From: an uncultured Clostridia bacterium
Lineage (GTDB): Bacteria > Bacillota > Clostridia > Oscillospirales > CAG-272
Reading direction: 5' to 3'
NCBI GenBank assembly: GCA_944391815.1
Contig: CALXUV010000037.1
Location: forward strand, 1-34,180
DNA length: 34,180 bases
The position numbers and the translations under genes were made by a program. Under the pieces are notes generated by a model. That model did no database searches. It was given only the letters and a program-made list of their open reading frames with translations, and was not told where the DNA came from. The first letter of the stretch is position 1. Each line of letters begins with the position of its first letter. Of the stretch, positions 1-8,073 are shown piece after piece.

Positions 1-2
1 AA

Positions 3-437
3 AACAGAAAGAATTACTTTTGGAATGGATCGATTGACCCACAGGTGTTCGATTGGCACTCCGTAGGGGCGAACTGTGTTCGCCCGCAAAACCTGCCATT
101 ATCCAAGATAGGCAAAATCGTGTTAGATGAACTGGAGCAGTGGAATCAAACGTATCCTGCGGTAACATTGTATTCTTACGTGATTATGCCGAATCACCTA
201 CACATAATGGTTATCATTTCTGCCGATGAATACGGGCGACCACAGGTCGCCCCTACGGTGGAACGAATGGTGAAGCAGTTCAAAGGAGCGATCACAAAAA
301 AGGTTGGTAACCCTATTTGGCAAAAATCTTTTATTGAACACGTGATACGAAATATAAAGGATTACGAAACTCGATTGAATTACATTTACGAAAACCCTAT
401 CAGTTGGTATTACGACGAATTATACACAGAGGAATAA
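3..437 (+). CDS. REP-associated tyrosine transposase (RAYT, IS200-like Y1 family), 5' end outside the window
   Basis: The frame is open from base 3 without a start codon, so the gene begins upstream. The first visible residues (NRKNYFWNGSIDPQ) continue smoothly into the rest, and a GTG at 45 is probably not the true start. The HUH metal-binding motif is MPNHLH (His codons at 195 and 201). The C-terminal block IRNIKDYETRLNYIYENP matches the helix of RAYT proteins that carries the catalytic Tyr and the usual YI-x-NP ending. Family knowledge: RAYTs are single-copy, domesticated Y1 transposases that nick and join DNA at REP hairpins. Two REP-like hairpins sit inside this frame (67-85 and 234-252) and encode the GANCVRPQN and GRPQVAPT segments. 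The first can also be read as part of a family-typical insert. About 145 residues are visible. The stop is TAA at 435. I am confident of the family; whether it is active cannot be judged. Confidence 0.85.
   Translation, partial: NRKNYFWNGSIDPQVFDWHSVGANCVRPQNLPLSKIGKIVLDELEQWNQTYPAVTLYSYVIMPNHLHIMVIISADEYGRPQVAPTVERMVKQFKGAITKKVGNPIWQKSFIEHVIRNIKDYETRLNYIYENPISWYYDELYTEE
63..87 (+). repeat. REP-like hairpin inside the transposase gene, copy 1
   Basis: A perfect 8-bp stem GGGCGAAC / GTTCGCCC (67-74 with 78-85) closes a TGT loop and is preceded by the conserved head CCGTAG. The hairpin lies wholly in the transposase coding frame. Confidence 0.8.
231..258 (-). repeat. REP-like hairpin inside the transposase gene, copy 2 (opposite orientation)
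   Basis: A perfect 8-bp stem GGGCGACC / GGTCGCCC (234-241 with 245-252) has an ACA loop and ends in CCCTACGG, which is the complement of the head of copy 1. It differs from copy 1 by compensating changes in the stem, so pairing is kept. Confidence 0.8.
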
Positions 438-531
438 GGGGTATGGGTATTGCCCGACGCATTTGTAATACAAAGGCGAAACTGGCGCGATAAAATGCAA
501 AGATAAAACAAATACTTCAAGGAGTAATGAT

Positions 532-1119
532 ATGAATCTATCTATTCGAAAACTGACAGTTGAATTATTAGATGATTGGTTATCCTATTTTGACAAAGAT
601 GCTTTTTCAGATAATGATGAATGGTGTGGGTGCTATTGTATGTGCTATCATTGGAATAACGCATTACAAAAGAAACGGGCGTGGAATTGCGACAAGGATT
701 GTGCCGAGTATAATAGAGAGCAAGCAATAGATTTTATCAAGAGTGGATGTATGCAGGGATATTTAGCGTATGTTGATAATGAGGTTGTTGGATGGTGTAA
801 TGCAAATGATAAAAAAGCATATGACAATGTAAATTTTAATTTTGCAAAGCAAGTTCCCGACAACGGAGAAAAAATTAAATCCATCGTTTGTTTTTCCGTG
901 GCTCCCGGATATAGAGGCAGTGGTGTTGCCACAGCATTGCTTGATTACATATGCCAAGATGCAAAAGCGGATGGATATGTGATAGTAGAGGCATATCCGT
1001 TTCAACATAACAAATATCACGCTTATCACGGACCGTTGTCAATGTATAAAAAGAATGGATTTGAGGTTTGTGGTCAAATAGAAGAATGTACAATATGTAG
1101 GAAAATCTTTAACCAATAA
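532..1119 (+). CDS. GNAT-family N-acetyltransferase
   Basis: This 195-residue protein fits the usual length of a single GNAT domain. The acetyl-CoA pyrophosphate-binding motif A is visible as VAPGYRGSGVATALLDY (about residues 123-139), followed by a helix. The C-terminal MYKKNGFEVCG is the usual beta-strand 6/7 region. The N-terminal part is cysteine-rich (EWCGCYCMCYHW), a feature of one uncharacterised GNAT subgroup. The substrate cannot be predicted. The start is ATG with AAGGAG at 519-524, a 7-base spacer. It stands alone between the transposase and a hairpin terminator, with REP copies on both sides. The gene looks more AT-rich than the CAZyme genes that follow, which with the RAYT suggests an accessory region. 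The family call is firm and the function is open. Confidence 0.85.
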   Translation: MNLSIRKLTVELLDDWLSYFDKDAFSDNDEWCGCYCMCYHWNNALQKKRAWNCDKDCAEYNREQAIDFIKSGCMQGYLAYVDNEVVGWCNANDKKAYDNVNFNFAKQVPDNGEKIKSIVCFSVAPGYRGSGVATALLDYICQDAKADGYVIVEAYPFQHNKYHAYHGPLSMYKKNGFEVCGQIEECTICRKIFNQ

Positions 1120-1159
1120 TTGATATTTGGGATTAGGCTTGATTTTTTGCACAAAAATA

Positions 1160-1189
1160 ACCCCGACAGATTAAAAAGTCTGTCGGGGT
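1160..1189. terminator. Hairpin terminator between convergent genes
   Basis: An 11-bp perfect stem ACCCCGACAGA / TCTGTCGGGGT has an 8-base loop (1171-1178). On the plus strand the T-run after it is weak. On the minus strand it is followed by TTATTTTTG. It can serve the acetyltransferase gene and, from the other side, the GH31 gene. Confidence 0.7.
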
Positions 1190-1224
1190 ATCTATTTGTT
1201 TTCTGCGTATCAAATTTTGCTTAC

Positions 1225-1275
1225 CCGTAGGGGCGTTCTGTGAACGCCCGCGGGCGAACACAGTTCGCCCCTACC
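1225..1275. repeat. Inverted pair of REP-like hairpins (BIME-like)
   Basis: Two hairpins stand back to back: GGGCGTTC-TGT-GAACGCCC (1231-1249) and GGGCGAAC-ACA-GTTCGCCC (1252-1270). The outer ends are CCGTAG and CTACCG, so the pair is itself a large palindrome. The second hairpin has the same arms as copy 1 in the transposase gene. Confidence 0.8.
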
Positions 1276-1445
1276 GTGTGTCAGGTCAATGTTTTGTGAT
1301 TTCTCCGATAATTTTGCACGCCGTTTGGCCTTGTTTTTGATTTTGAAGAAAACTTTGTCAGAGAGCAAGTTTGAAACACTGTTTTCGGGTTTTAAAAAAC
1401 GTTTCTTTTATACTTATTTTAATAACACACATCCGAAATTTAAAT

Positions 1446-3005
1446 TCAGCTGTCTATGCGTCTGAGCCAGAATAACTTTTCAAGCGGAGTTTTTACAGTG
1501 ACCTTTTTACCGCCTTCGAAAATTCTTCCGTCTTCATCCTGCCATTTTCCGCATGGGATAACCACTTCCTTTTCAAAGGTGCCGGGTGTCACAACCGGAC
1601 AGACAAGAATATCCTCTCCCAGCATAAACTCATCCTTTAAATATTTATATCCCTGCCCAGGATAGTTGTATTCAAGACATCTTACTATCGGCTCTCCGCT
1701 TTCCTCGGAGCGTTTCACAAGGTTTACAATTTCATCTGACATTTTATAGTGCAGATCTGCCGCCGCCTTCACCGCCGCAAGATTTTTTTCAGAAAGTACT
1801 CTCCAAGGCGCCATGGAAAACTGCATCATCGGGAACAGTGCGCTTACCTGTGCCATTCTTACAAAAAGCTCCTCGGAAAATCTGCATCCGCCTACCCTTG
1901 AGAAAACACTCCACTCTCCTCCGCCTATCATGTCAGGACATATAAACGGATGTCCGATAAGTCCCTGGACTATCGCCGCCGGTATTATTGTATTTATGCC
2001 GTTGTCCGTCCAGCTGTGATTTCTGTCCCAAAGTCTTTGTATGCAGTTTTTTCCGCCGCCTTTATATGTGTCCTTGTATTCGTGAAATTCGTATTTTCTT
2101 CCGAATTCGTTCCACGCCTTATTCATTGCGTGGGGATCGTGATCGTCGCGCAGCTTGCCACCGATTATATTGTCAGGGCTGTACATATCTATATTTCCGC
2201 CGTCGAATTTAAAACCGTCTATCCCGTAATCGGTCATAAGTCTTTTCAGCTGTCTGTCAAGGAAGTTTCTGTCGCACTCTTTACGCATATCGAGAATTGC
2301 CGAATAACCGTTCCACCAGTGAACAAGTGCTACCTTTCCTTCTGCGTTACGGAGGAAAATTTCGTTTGCAGTTCCTTCAGGATTGAGCAAAGGACTGGTA
2401 TTTACCACAAAATCGTATCCGTCGGCGCAGACCGTCGGCACAACCCAGAGCATGACTTTGAACCCCAATTGGTGAAGTTTGTCTACCATTGCCTTTGGAT
2501 CCGGAAATTTCGCACGGTCAAAGTCCCAGTTTCCGTATCTGCCGTGATAACCCTCATCTATCATGAAAATTCCCGGATAAAAACCGTTTTTCACAACATT
2601 TTCCGCATATTCAAGAACTCCCTGCTGTGTCGGATTATAGGTGAATTCTATCCAGCCGTTGTACTGAGCCGCCTTGAAAAATTCCTCCGGAAGCTGCTTG
2701 CCGTCAAAAGGAAAATGCTTTTTCATAGCATAAATATAAGCTTCACGGAGATTATTTCCGGCTTTTTCAAATACAATATCTTTTCCTTCGATGGAAATTT
2801 TACCTTTGTTAAATTGAATTTTGAACGGATATTCGCTCCAGACATATCTGCCTTTGTCAGAAACAAAGAAAGGCATGGTCTGGTTTACACACTCTTTTCT
2901 GAAATCATACTCTGCGCATGAGCTTTCATCAAAAGGATTATCGCACCCGTAATTGGTCGAACCTCCCCAAAAACATTCATCTTTAAGAAAATCAAATACC
3001 GGCAA
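1446..3005 (-). CDS. Glycoside hydrolase family 31 enzyme (alpha-glycosidase), short form
   Basis: A retaining alpha-glycosidase of the GH31 clan is expected to release alpha-linked sugars from oligosaccharides. The barrel core is clear: GIFMIDEGYHG (about 145-155), LGFKVMLWVVP (180-190), DYGIDGFKFDGG with the likely nucleophile Asp268, and RNHSWTDNG with the likely acid/base Asp334, then GHPFICPDMIGGGEW. At 519 residues it lacks the long N-terminal beta domain of large GH31 enzymes but keeps a short one and a C-terminal beta region. There is no signal peptide, so it should act in the cytoplasm. The start is TTG, with GGAGG 9 bases upstream; the next in-frame Met is residue 44, too far inside. 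It is a single-gene unit with its own consensus promoter. Substrate (glucoside, xyloside or galactoside) cannot be decided from sequence alone. Confidence 0.85.
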   Translation of the reverse strand: MPVFDFLKDECFWGGSTNYGCDNPFDESSCAEYDFRKECVNQTMPFFVSDKGRYVWSEYPFKIQFNKGKISIEGKDIVFEKAGNNLREAYIYAMKKHFPFDGKQLPEEFFKAAQYNGWIEFTYNPTQQGVLEYAENVVKNGFYPGIFMIDEGYHGRYGNWDFDRAKFPDPKAMVDKLHQLGFKVMLWVVPTVCADGYDFVVNTSPLLNPEGTANEIFLRNAEGKVALVHWWNGYSAILDMRKECDRNFLDRQLKRLMTDYGIDGFKFDGGNIDMYSPDNIIGGKLRDDHDPHAMNKAWNEFGRKYEFHEYKDTYKGGGKNCIQRLWDRNHSWTDNGINTIIPAAIVQGLIGHPFICPDMIGGGEWSVFSRVGGCRFSEELFVRMAQVSALFPMMQFSMAPWRVLSEKNLAAVKAAADLHYKMSDEIVNLVKRSEESGEPIVRCLEYNYPGQGYKYLKDEFMLGEDILVCPVVTPGTFEKEVVIPCGKWQDEDGRIFEGGKKVTVKTPLEKLFWLRRIDS

Positions 3006-3030
3006 CCTGTTTTACCTCCGTTTTCTTCTG

Positions 3031-3059
3031 ATTATATCATTTTAAAAAAACAATGTCAA
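3031..3059 (-). promoter_or_regulatory. Consensus sigma-A promoter of the GH31 gene
   Basis: Read on the minus strand: TTGACA (3059-3054), 17 bases, TATAAT (3036-3031). Both boxes are perfect. Transcription should start near 3024, leaving a short leader with GGAGG. Confidence 0.85.
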
Positions 3060-3064
3060 CCCGC

Positions 3065-3112
3065 TTTTCGGTTTTCGTAAAAGTTTTGTTTTCGGTTTTC
3101 GTAAAAGTTTTG
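3065..3112. repeat. Perfect 24-base tandem duplication upstream of the GH31 promoter
   Basis: Units 3065-3088 and 3089-3112 are identical. Each contains TTTTCGGTTTTCG followed by TAAAAGTTTTG. The array begins 6 bases upstream of the -35 box, the usual place for an activator site. Confidence 0.85.
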
Positions 3113-3200
3113 TTCTTTATAATCGGACTTCGCTTTGTTTTCCCTTGTAATAAAAACGAAGACGGCCGGATAATATTGATTTTCTTGCTACCGACTGAAC

Positions 3201-3241
3201 AAAAAAAGCCAAGATCAATCATAAGATTAAACTTGGCTTTT
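3201..3241 (-). terminator. Terminator of the ctsR-clpC operon
   Basis: The minus-strand hairpin AAAAGCCAAG / CTTGGCTTTT (3241-3232 with 3213-3204) has an 18-base loop and runs into a 7-T tract. It lies about 110 bases after the clpC stop. Confidence 0.75.
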
Positions 3242-3349
3242 GTTGAGTAAGGACACTTTATCCGGTATCTGTTAACGCTTAATAAAACCGGAAAAGTCTG
3301 TTTACTTGATTTCCTTAGCACGCCCCGGATAATTCCCGCTTAAAATGTT

Positions 3350-5938
3350 TCAGTCTTTTTTGTCATTTTGGGTTTCATCAACGCCTTCCGGGTTGCTTTC
3401 TTTTACCTTGCTGTCAGGTTCCGTGCCGGTTGACTGCGGTTTCAGATCGGTAACCTTTTCCCACACAAGGCCTTTTTCGTTTGCCGTTACCCTGACCTTA
3501 TCGCCTTTTGCGAAAGTACCGTCAAGCATTGCCGTTGCAAAGCTGTCCTCGACTTTATGCGTGATCGTTCTGCGCAGAGGTCTTGCTCCGTAAACAGGAT
3601 CTGTTCCCTCTTTTGCAAGATAATCAACCGCACTGTCCTCAAATGTCACATCAACTCCGAGACCTTTTATCCTTGCGGAAACGGTTGCAATCATATTGTC
3701 GGCTATCTTTCTTATATCTGATTCGGTAAGCCTGTCAAATACGATTATATCGTCGACACGGTTGATAAACTCAGGACGGAATGCCGCTTTCAGATGAGAA
3801 ATGACCTTTTCTTTAATTTCCTCTTTGCTTTCCTCTGTCTGCTTTTCAGCCGCAAATCCAAGTTCTCCGCCTTTCTTTGTAAGCTCGGACGAACCGAGGT
3901 TTGACGTCATGATTATGACAGCATTTTTGAAGTCCACACGTCTGCCCTGCGAATCGGTAAGAATACCGTCATCCAGTATCTGCAAAAGCAGGTTGAAAAC
4001 ATCAGGATGAGCTTTCTCTATTTCGTCGAACAGTACCACTGAGTAAGGTTTACGTCTTATTTTTTCAGTCAGCTGACCGCCTTCGTCATATCCTATATAT
4101 CCGGGAGGCGAACCGATCATTTTGGACACGCTTGCCTTTTCCATGTATTCGGACATATCGATCCTTATCATAGCGTTTTCGTCACCGAAAAGTATTTCGG
4201 CAAGTGCTTTTGAAAGTTCGGTTTTTCCGACTCCGGTAGGTCCGAGGAATATAAACGATCCGACGGGTCTGTTCGGGTCTTTAAGTCCGATACGTGAACG
4301 CCTTATGGCTTTCGCCACGGCTTCCACAGCTTCGTCCTGACCTATAACCCTCTTATGAAGCAGTTCACTCAGATGAAGAAGTCTTTCTCCTTCCTCCTCG
4401 GCGAGCTTTGCCACCGGGATTCCCGTCCACTGCGTAACTATCTCGGCAATATCTGCTGCCGTTACCGTCTCGCTTTCCGGTTTTTTCGTCTTTTCCCATT
4501 CGCTCTTCTTCTGCTCATATTCGGATGTCAGTTTGTTCTCCTCGTCACGGAGCTGCGCCGCTTTTTCAAAATCCTGCGCCACAACAGCATCTCTTTTTTC
4601 CGAGGCTTTCTTTTTTATCTCATCGTCGAGTTTTCTTATGTCTTCCGGCATTCCCTTTACGCCGATTTTCTTTCTTGAAGCCGCCTCGTCGATAAGGTCA
4701 ATCGCTTTATCCGGCAGATACCTGTCGCCGATATATCTTCTCGAAAGTTTTACCGCCGCGTCAAGCGCTTCATCGGATATTTTAAGACCATGGTGTTCTT
4801 CGTACTTCGGACGCAGTCCCTGCAATATTTTCAGGCTGTCCTCAGGGGAAGGTTCGCCGACCATGACCGACTGGAAACGTCTTTCAAGAGCAGCATCCTT
4901 CTCAATGTTCTTACGGTATTCGGATATCGTTGTTGCGCCGATGACCTGCATTTCTCCTCTTGACAGTGCGGGTTTTATGATGTTTGCCGCATCCATTGAG
5001 CTTTCGCCTGTCGATCCGGCTCCCACTATCGTATGAATCTCATCAATGAACAGTATTATATTTTTGTTGTTATTGACTTCGTTCATAACGTTTTTCATTC
5101 GCTCTTCGAACTCGCCACGGTACTTTGTTCCCGCGAGCATTCCGGAAACGTCAAGAGAAACTATCATTTTGTCTTTAAGCATTTCCGGTACGTTTCCGGA
5201 CGCTATCCTCTCGGCAAGTCCCTCAACCACTGCGGTTTTACCGACACCCGGCTCACCTATAAGGCAGGGGTTGTTTTTGGTTCTCCTTGAAAGTATCTGA
5301 ATAAGTCTTTCCGTTTCGCTGTCCCTTCCTATTACCGGATCAAGCTTACCCTGTTTTGCAAGTTCGGTAAGATCTCTTCCGTATTTTGACAGCTCTGTTC
5401 CGGCAAGCGATTTAGAAACACCGGCCGTACCTGCCGCTTCATTTGCGGTTCCTTCGCCCTCAGAACCGTTTTCACTGTTCATAATTTTAAGGAGAGCATT
5501 ACCGGCAGCCGATATATCTGCTCCGCTTGCAGTAAGAAGTTTGACCGCTATGCTGTCACGCATCAGCAGTATAGCGAATAGCAGGTGCTCCGTTCCGACG
5601 GCAAAACCGCCTCTTTTACTGCATTCATACGCCGCAGACTGAATTATAGCTTTGGTTCTGGGCGTCATGTCGGCAGCTGAAAGCTCAGTTTTTATTCCGC
5701 TTCCGAGATTTTCTTTGATTATTTCCTTCATCGCATCATAAGTTATGCCCTGGGATGCGAGGACCTTTGCGGCAGCACACTCCTCACGGCTTAAAAGTCC
5801 GAGGAGAAGATGTTCCGAACCAACGCAGGTATGACCGAGCTCGCCTGCGTCCTCCATTGCTTTCTTTAATGCTTCGGTGGCAAATTCAGTAAATTTTCTT
5901 TCCATAACTCTCTTCATCCTTTCCTTATCTGAACTCAT
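3350..5938 (-). CDS. clpC: ATP-dependent Clp protease ATP-binding subunit ClpC
   Basis: This is an AAA+ unfoldase that feeds damaged and arginine-phosphorylated proteins to ClpP. Order of parts: N-terminal double Clp repeat (about 12-150), D1 with Walker A GEPGVGKT (228-235), pore KYRGE (272-276) and Walker B ILFIDE (295-300), a middle domain with UVR motif [14 protein letters not shown] (457-470), and D2 with Walker A GPTGVGKT (566-573), pore loop GYIGYDEG (613-620) and VVLFDE (634-639). A low-complexity acidic tail of about 33 residues (830-862) makes it longer than Bacillus ClpC. The ATG at 5938 has no clear SD. Met8 (5917) is preceded by AAGGAAAGG, and Met12 (5905) aligns with the Bacillus start, so the true start may be one of these. 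It is the last gene of the CtsR operon, directly behind mcsB. Confidence 0.97.
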   Translation of the reverse strand: MSSDKERMKRVMERKFTEFATEALKKAMEDAGELGHTCVGSEHLLLGLLSREECAAAKVLASQGITYDAMKEIIKENLGSGIKTELSAADMTPRTKAIIQSAAYECSKRGGFAVGTEHLLFAILLMRDSIAVKLLTASGADISAAGNALLKIMNSENGSEGEGTANEAAGTAGVSKSLAGTELSKYGRDLTELAKQGKLDPVIGRDSETERLIQILSRRTKNNPCLIGEPGVGKTAVVEGLAERIASGNVPEMLKDKMIVSLDVSGMLAGTKYRGEFEERMKNVMNEVNNNKNIILFIDEIHTIVGAGSTGESSMDAANIIKPALSRGEMQVIGATTISEYRKNIEKDAALERRFQSVMVGEPSPEDSLKILQGLRPKYEEHHGLKISDEALDAAVKLSRRYIGDRYLPDKAIDLIDEAASRKKIGVKGMPEDIRKLDDEIKKKASEKRDAVVAQDFEKAAQLRDEENKLTSEYEQKKSEWEKTKKPESETVTAADIAEIVTQWTGIPVAKLAEEEGERLLHLSELLHKRVIGQDEAVEAVAKAIRRSRIGLKDPNRPVGSFIFLGPTGVGKTELSKALAEILFGDENAMIRIDMSEYMEKASVSKMIGSPPGYIGYDEGGQLTEKIRRKPYSVVLFDEIEKAHPDVFNLLLQILDDGILTDSQGRRVDFKNAVIIMTSNLGSSELTKKGGELGFAAEKQTEESKEEIKEKVISHLKAAFRPEFINRVDDIIVFDRLTESDIRKIADNMIATVSARIKGLGVDVTFEDSAVDYLAKEGTDPVYGARPLRRTITHKVEDSFATAMLDGTFAKGDKVRVTANEKGLVWEKVTDLKPQSTGTEPDSKVKESNPEGVDETQNDKKD

Positions 5939-5958
5939 TGAAATCAGCGGAGATTATA

Positions 5959-6978
5959 TCAGTACCCCACGACTTTCACGTCTTTCATCATATTTCTCAA
6001 AAATCCGGCTCTCGCCTTGTCTCTTGCTTTTCCGTCGTCCATACCCTGCGCCGTCATATAAAGTGTAGCCGGCTGTACGGCTATAAGCATTTCGCTCAGT
6101 TTGACGTCGCTCAGTCCTTCGGTTATTCCGAGAGAAATTCCGAGCTTGAGATCTGAAAAAACTTCTCCGAATTCGTCTGAGCTTATAAGGTTTGCGTATT
6201 TTAACAAACCCACACTCCTTGCTACCTTGTCGGTAAGCTTTGCTCTGTCGCTTTCGTAAACCGATTTTCTTGCGTTTCTCTCAGCCTGAACCAATTTATT
6301 TACCGCATCGCTTATTAACTTGATGATTTCACTTTCTCCCATTCCGAGCGACGCCTTGTTTGATATCTGGTAGATGCAGCCGCTTGCACGGCTTCCCTCG
6401 CCGTACATTCCTCTGATGGTAATTCCCATCTTCGCCACGGCATTTGCGTAGGACTCGATTACACCCTGCATGGTCAGCGCCGGCAGACAAAGCATTGCCG
6501 AAACCCTCATCGCCGCTCCGAGATTTGTCGGACACTGGGTAAGGTAACCGTATTTTTCGCTGAACGCTATGTCAAGCGCAGAACTCAGAATATCATCCGC
6601 CTTACTTGCATACTCAAACGCTTCCTTCGGATTAAAGCCCGGAAGTATGCACTGGATTCTCAGATGATCCTCCTCACACACCATTATTTTGACTTTATCC
6701 CCTTCTCCGCTGAGCAACGCTCTGTGATTTTCAGCCGACACAAATTCAGGGCTTACATAGTGCATTTCCATCTGTGAACGGCATTTATATCCGTTTCCCT
6801 CAAAATATTTTTCACATCCGTAATCGGGAAGTGCAGAACAAACCTTGTTTATAATTTCATCAGCCTGTTTATCCGTGAGACGTGACACGAACGGGTAATC
6901 CCGCAGGTTTCTTGCAAGCCTTACCCTTGTTGAAAGCACCACATCCTGCATATCGCCTTTTTCGTTATACCATGACAT
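5959..6978 (-). CDS. mcsB: Protein-arginine kinase McsB
   Basis: This phosphagen-kinase-like enzyme phosphorylates arginines on proteins, marking them for ClpCP and inactivating CtsR. Visible features of the 339-residue protein are STRVRLARN (16-24, nucleotide-binding arginines), CPTNLGAAMRVSAML (149-163), YGEGSRASGCIYQISN (192-207), and RDKARA (319-324), which fits the RDxxRA phospho-arginine allosteric motif. The frame stays open upstream to 7065, but the start at 6978 (MSWYNEKG) is the family start. It has GGAGG 11 bases upstream and lies one base after the mcsA stop (TGA T ATG), so translation is coupled. It is slightly shorter than Bacillus McsB (about 363). Confidence 0.96.
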   Translation of the reverse strand: MSWYNEKGDMQDVVLSTRVRLARNLRDYPFVSRLTDKQADEIINKVCSALPDYGCEKYFEGNGYKCRSQMEMHYVSPEFVSAENHRALLSGEGDKVKIMVCEEDHLRIQCILPGFNPKEAFEYASKADDILSSALDIAFSEKYGYLTQCPTNLGAAMRVSAMLCLPALTMQGVIESYANAVAKMGITIRGMYGEGSRASGCIYQISNKASLGMGESEIIKLISDAVNKLVQAERNARKSVYESDRAKLTDKVARSVGLLKYANLISSDEFGEVFSDLKLGISLGITEGLSDVKLSEMLIAVQPATLYMTAQGMDDGKARDKARAGFLRNMMKDVKVVGY

Positions 6979-6979
6979 A

Positions 6980-7477
6980 TCAGTTTTCGCCTCCTTTTTC
7001 AAGCTCTCTGATCCTGTCTCTGAGCTCTGCCGCCTTCTCGTAATTCTGCATTTTGACGGCCTCACGCTGTTCTTTTCTTAAATTTTCTATTTCTTTTCTC
7101 TTCTCTATCTGCTCGACATGCTTTCCCGGCTTTGCTCCGACATGGCGGGCGTTTCCGTGTATTCCGGAAATTATCCTCGACATTTCGTCGGCAAATACAT
7201 CATAGCATTTTGCACAGCCTGCTCTGCCGGTTCTGGCAAGTTCATTGAGAGTCATATTGCATGACGGACATTTTTTCTGTTCTCCGAGGTAAGTTCCCCC
7301 GAAAATACTGTCGCTGAAAAAGTCTGAAAACATGTTCTCCGGATCAAAAGTAAAATAAGATGTCAGATTTTCTTTTTCAGCACATTCAGGACAAAGTTTC
7401 ATTTCAGTCACATGTCCGTTTATTACCTGTTTGAAATGTACAGTAGCTTCCCTTTTACCGCATTTTTGACAAAGCAT
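6980..7477 (-). CDS. mcsA: McsA, zinc-binding activator of McsB
   Basis: McsA binds and activates the McsB kinase. The 165-residue chain has four CxxC pairs (C3/C6, C29/C32, C70/C73, C88/C91) that can bind two zinc ions, then a C-terminal UVR motif (about 136-160, QNYEKAAELRDRIREL) like the one in ClpC. I chose the ATG at 7477, not the in-frame GTG at 7486, because AAAGGAG (7492-7486) sits 8 bases before the ATG and overlaps the GTG. That SD also overlaps the ctsR stop codon (TGAAAGGAG), so the two genes are translationally linked. Confidence 0.95.
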   Translation of the reverse strand: MLCQKCGKREATVHFKQVINGHVTEMKLCPECAEKENLTSYFTFDPENMFSDFFSDSIFGGTYLGEQKKCPSCNMTLNELARTGRAGCAKCYDVFADEMSRIISGIHGNARHVGAKPGKHVEQIEKRKEIENLRKEQREAVKMQNYEKAAELRDRIRELEKGGEN

Positions 7478-7491
7478 ATATATCACTCCTT

Positions 7492-7917
7492 TCAGTCAGC
7501 AAACGCAAGCAGTACTTTTTTCAGCGCGTTTGCTCTTGTTTTGTCATCTTCAATCTGAGACATGACTGCTTTCACAGCCGCCTCTTCGCGTTTCGTTATT
7601 ATCTTTCTTTCGGTAAGATCCTGCAGATAAAGCAGTGACGTCTTTCCGTCGATTTCGTCTCCGACCGAACAGAACATGTGCATCAGATATTCATTCTTAT
7701 GCATCATCTTTCTCGTTATCATTATATAACCGCCACCGCCGCGTCGGCTTTCTATAACATATCCCTTCTCCGGCGTAAAGCGTGAAGTGATTACGTAATT
7801 TATCTGACTCGGTACGCAGCCTACTTTATCCGCAAACTCATTTCTTTTTATTATAAGCCTGCCACCTTCTTCGCTCAGCATTCTCATCAGTATCTTTTCT
7901 ATTTCATCACTTATCAT
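7492..7917 (-). CDS. ctsR: Transcriptional repressor CtsR
   Basis: This is the class III heat-shock repressor, which binds direct heptad repeats. The 141-residue protein has an N-terminal winged helix-turn-helix (about 1-70) with the hallmark wing SRRGGGGYI (58-65), the glycine-rich thermosensing loop whose arginine is targeted by McsB in Bacillus. The C-terminal helical domain is about 72-141. The start is ATG with AAGGAG 6 bases upstream. It is the first gene of ctsR-mcsA-mcsB-clpC and is expected to repress its own promoter through the operators at 7969-8001. Confidence 0.96.
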   Translation of the reverse strand: MISDEIEKILMRMLSEEGGRLIIKRNEFADKVGCVPSQINYVITSRFTPEKGYVIESRRGGGGYIMITRKMMHKNEYLMHMFCSVGDEIDGKTSLLYLQDLTERKIITKREEAAVKAVMSQIEDDKTRANALKKVLLAFAD

Positions 7918-7955
7918 TACCTTCTCCTTTATCCGCTTTCTTAACTTACGGTGCT

Positions 7956-7984
7956 ATTATAGCACAATGGTCAAAGAAAGTCAA
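7956..7984 (-). promoter_or_regulatory. Promoter of the ctsR operon
   Basis: Minus strand TTGACT (7984-7979), a 17-base spacer, TATAAT (7961-7956). The -35 box is the complement of a CtsR heptad, so the repressor would cover it. The -10 lies in a perfect inverted repeat GTGCTA-TTA-TAGCAC (7951-7965). Confidence 0.85.
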
Positions 7985-8001
7985 AGTCAAAGAAAGTCAA
8001 A
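7969..8001 (+). promoter_or_regulatory. Two CtsR operators in tandem, sharing one base
   Basis: The known CtsR consensus is RGTCAAA-NAN-RGTCAAA. GGTCAAAGAAAGTCAAA (7969-7985) and AGTCAAAGAAAGTCAAA (7985-8001) both match it at every position. The A at 7985 is the last base of one and the first of the next. The first operator covers the -35 and spacer of the ctsR promoter. Confidence 0.92.
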
Positions 8002-8073
8002 TTCGGATGGATATTTCCGGATTTCACATCAGAATCCATTATTATCTCTTTTTTTCTCACTTAATCAAACTTT

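Larger units (their letters stand above)
1120..1445. other. Gap between convergent acetyltransferase and GH31 genes
   Basis: It holds the terminator hairpin at 1160-1189 and the REP pair at 1225-1275. The stretch 1276-1445 is AT-rich with no open frame, hairpin or promoter that I could support. Confidence 0.6.
3006..3349. other. Gap between GH31 start and clpC end
   Basis: It contains the GH31 promoter (3031-3059), the 24-base tandem repeat (3065-3112) and the clpC operon terminator (3201-3241). I see no gene; short frames here lack ribosome sites. Confidence 0.6.

Noticed and set aside
1950-2921. 323-codon plus-strand frame opposite the GH31 gene
   Set aside because: It lies wholly antisense to a gene with clear catalytic motifs, has no ribosome site and no recognisable domain. 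It is a mirror of codon bias.
3065-3112. Possible CRISPR repeats
   Set aside because: The units are directly adjacent with no spacers, and there are no cas genes. The same applies to the array at 16392-16577.
4355-5300. Several plus-strand frames opposite clpC
   Set aside because: They are antisense to conserved ClpC domains, lack ribosome sites, and their translations are Ser/Phe-rich noise.
6979-7065. N-terminal extension of McsB to 7065
   Set aside because: It overlaps mcsA in another frame and encodes a basic stretch absent from McsB. The coupled ATG at 6978 with GGAGG is better.
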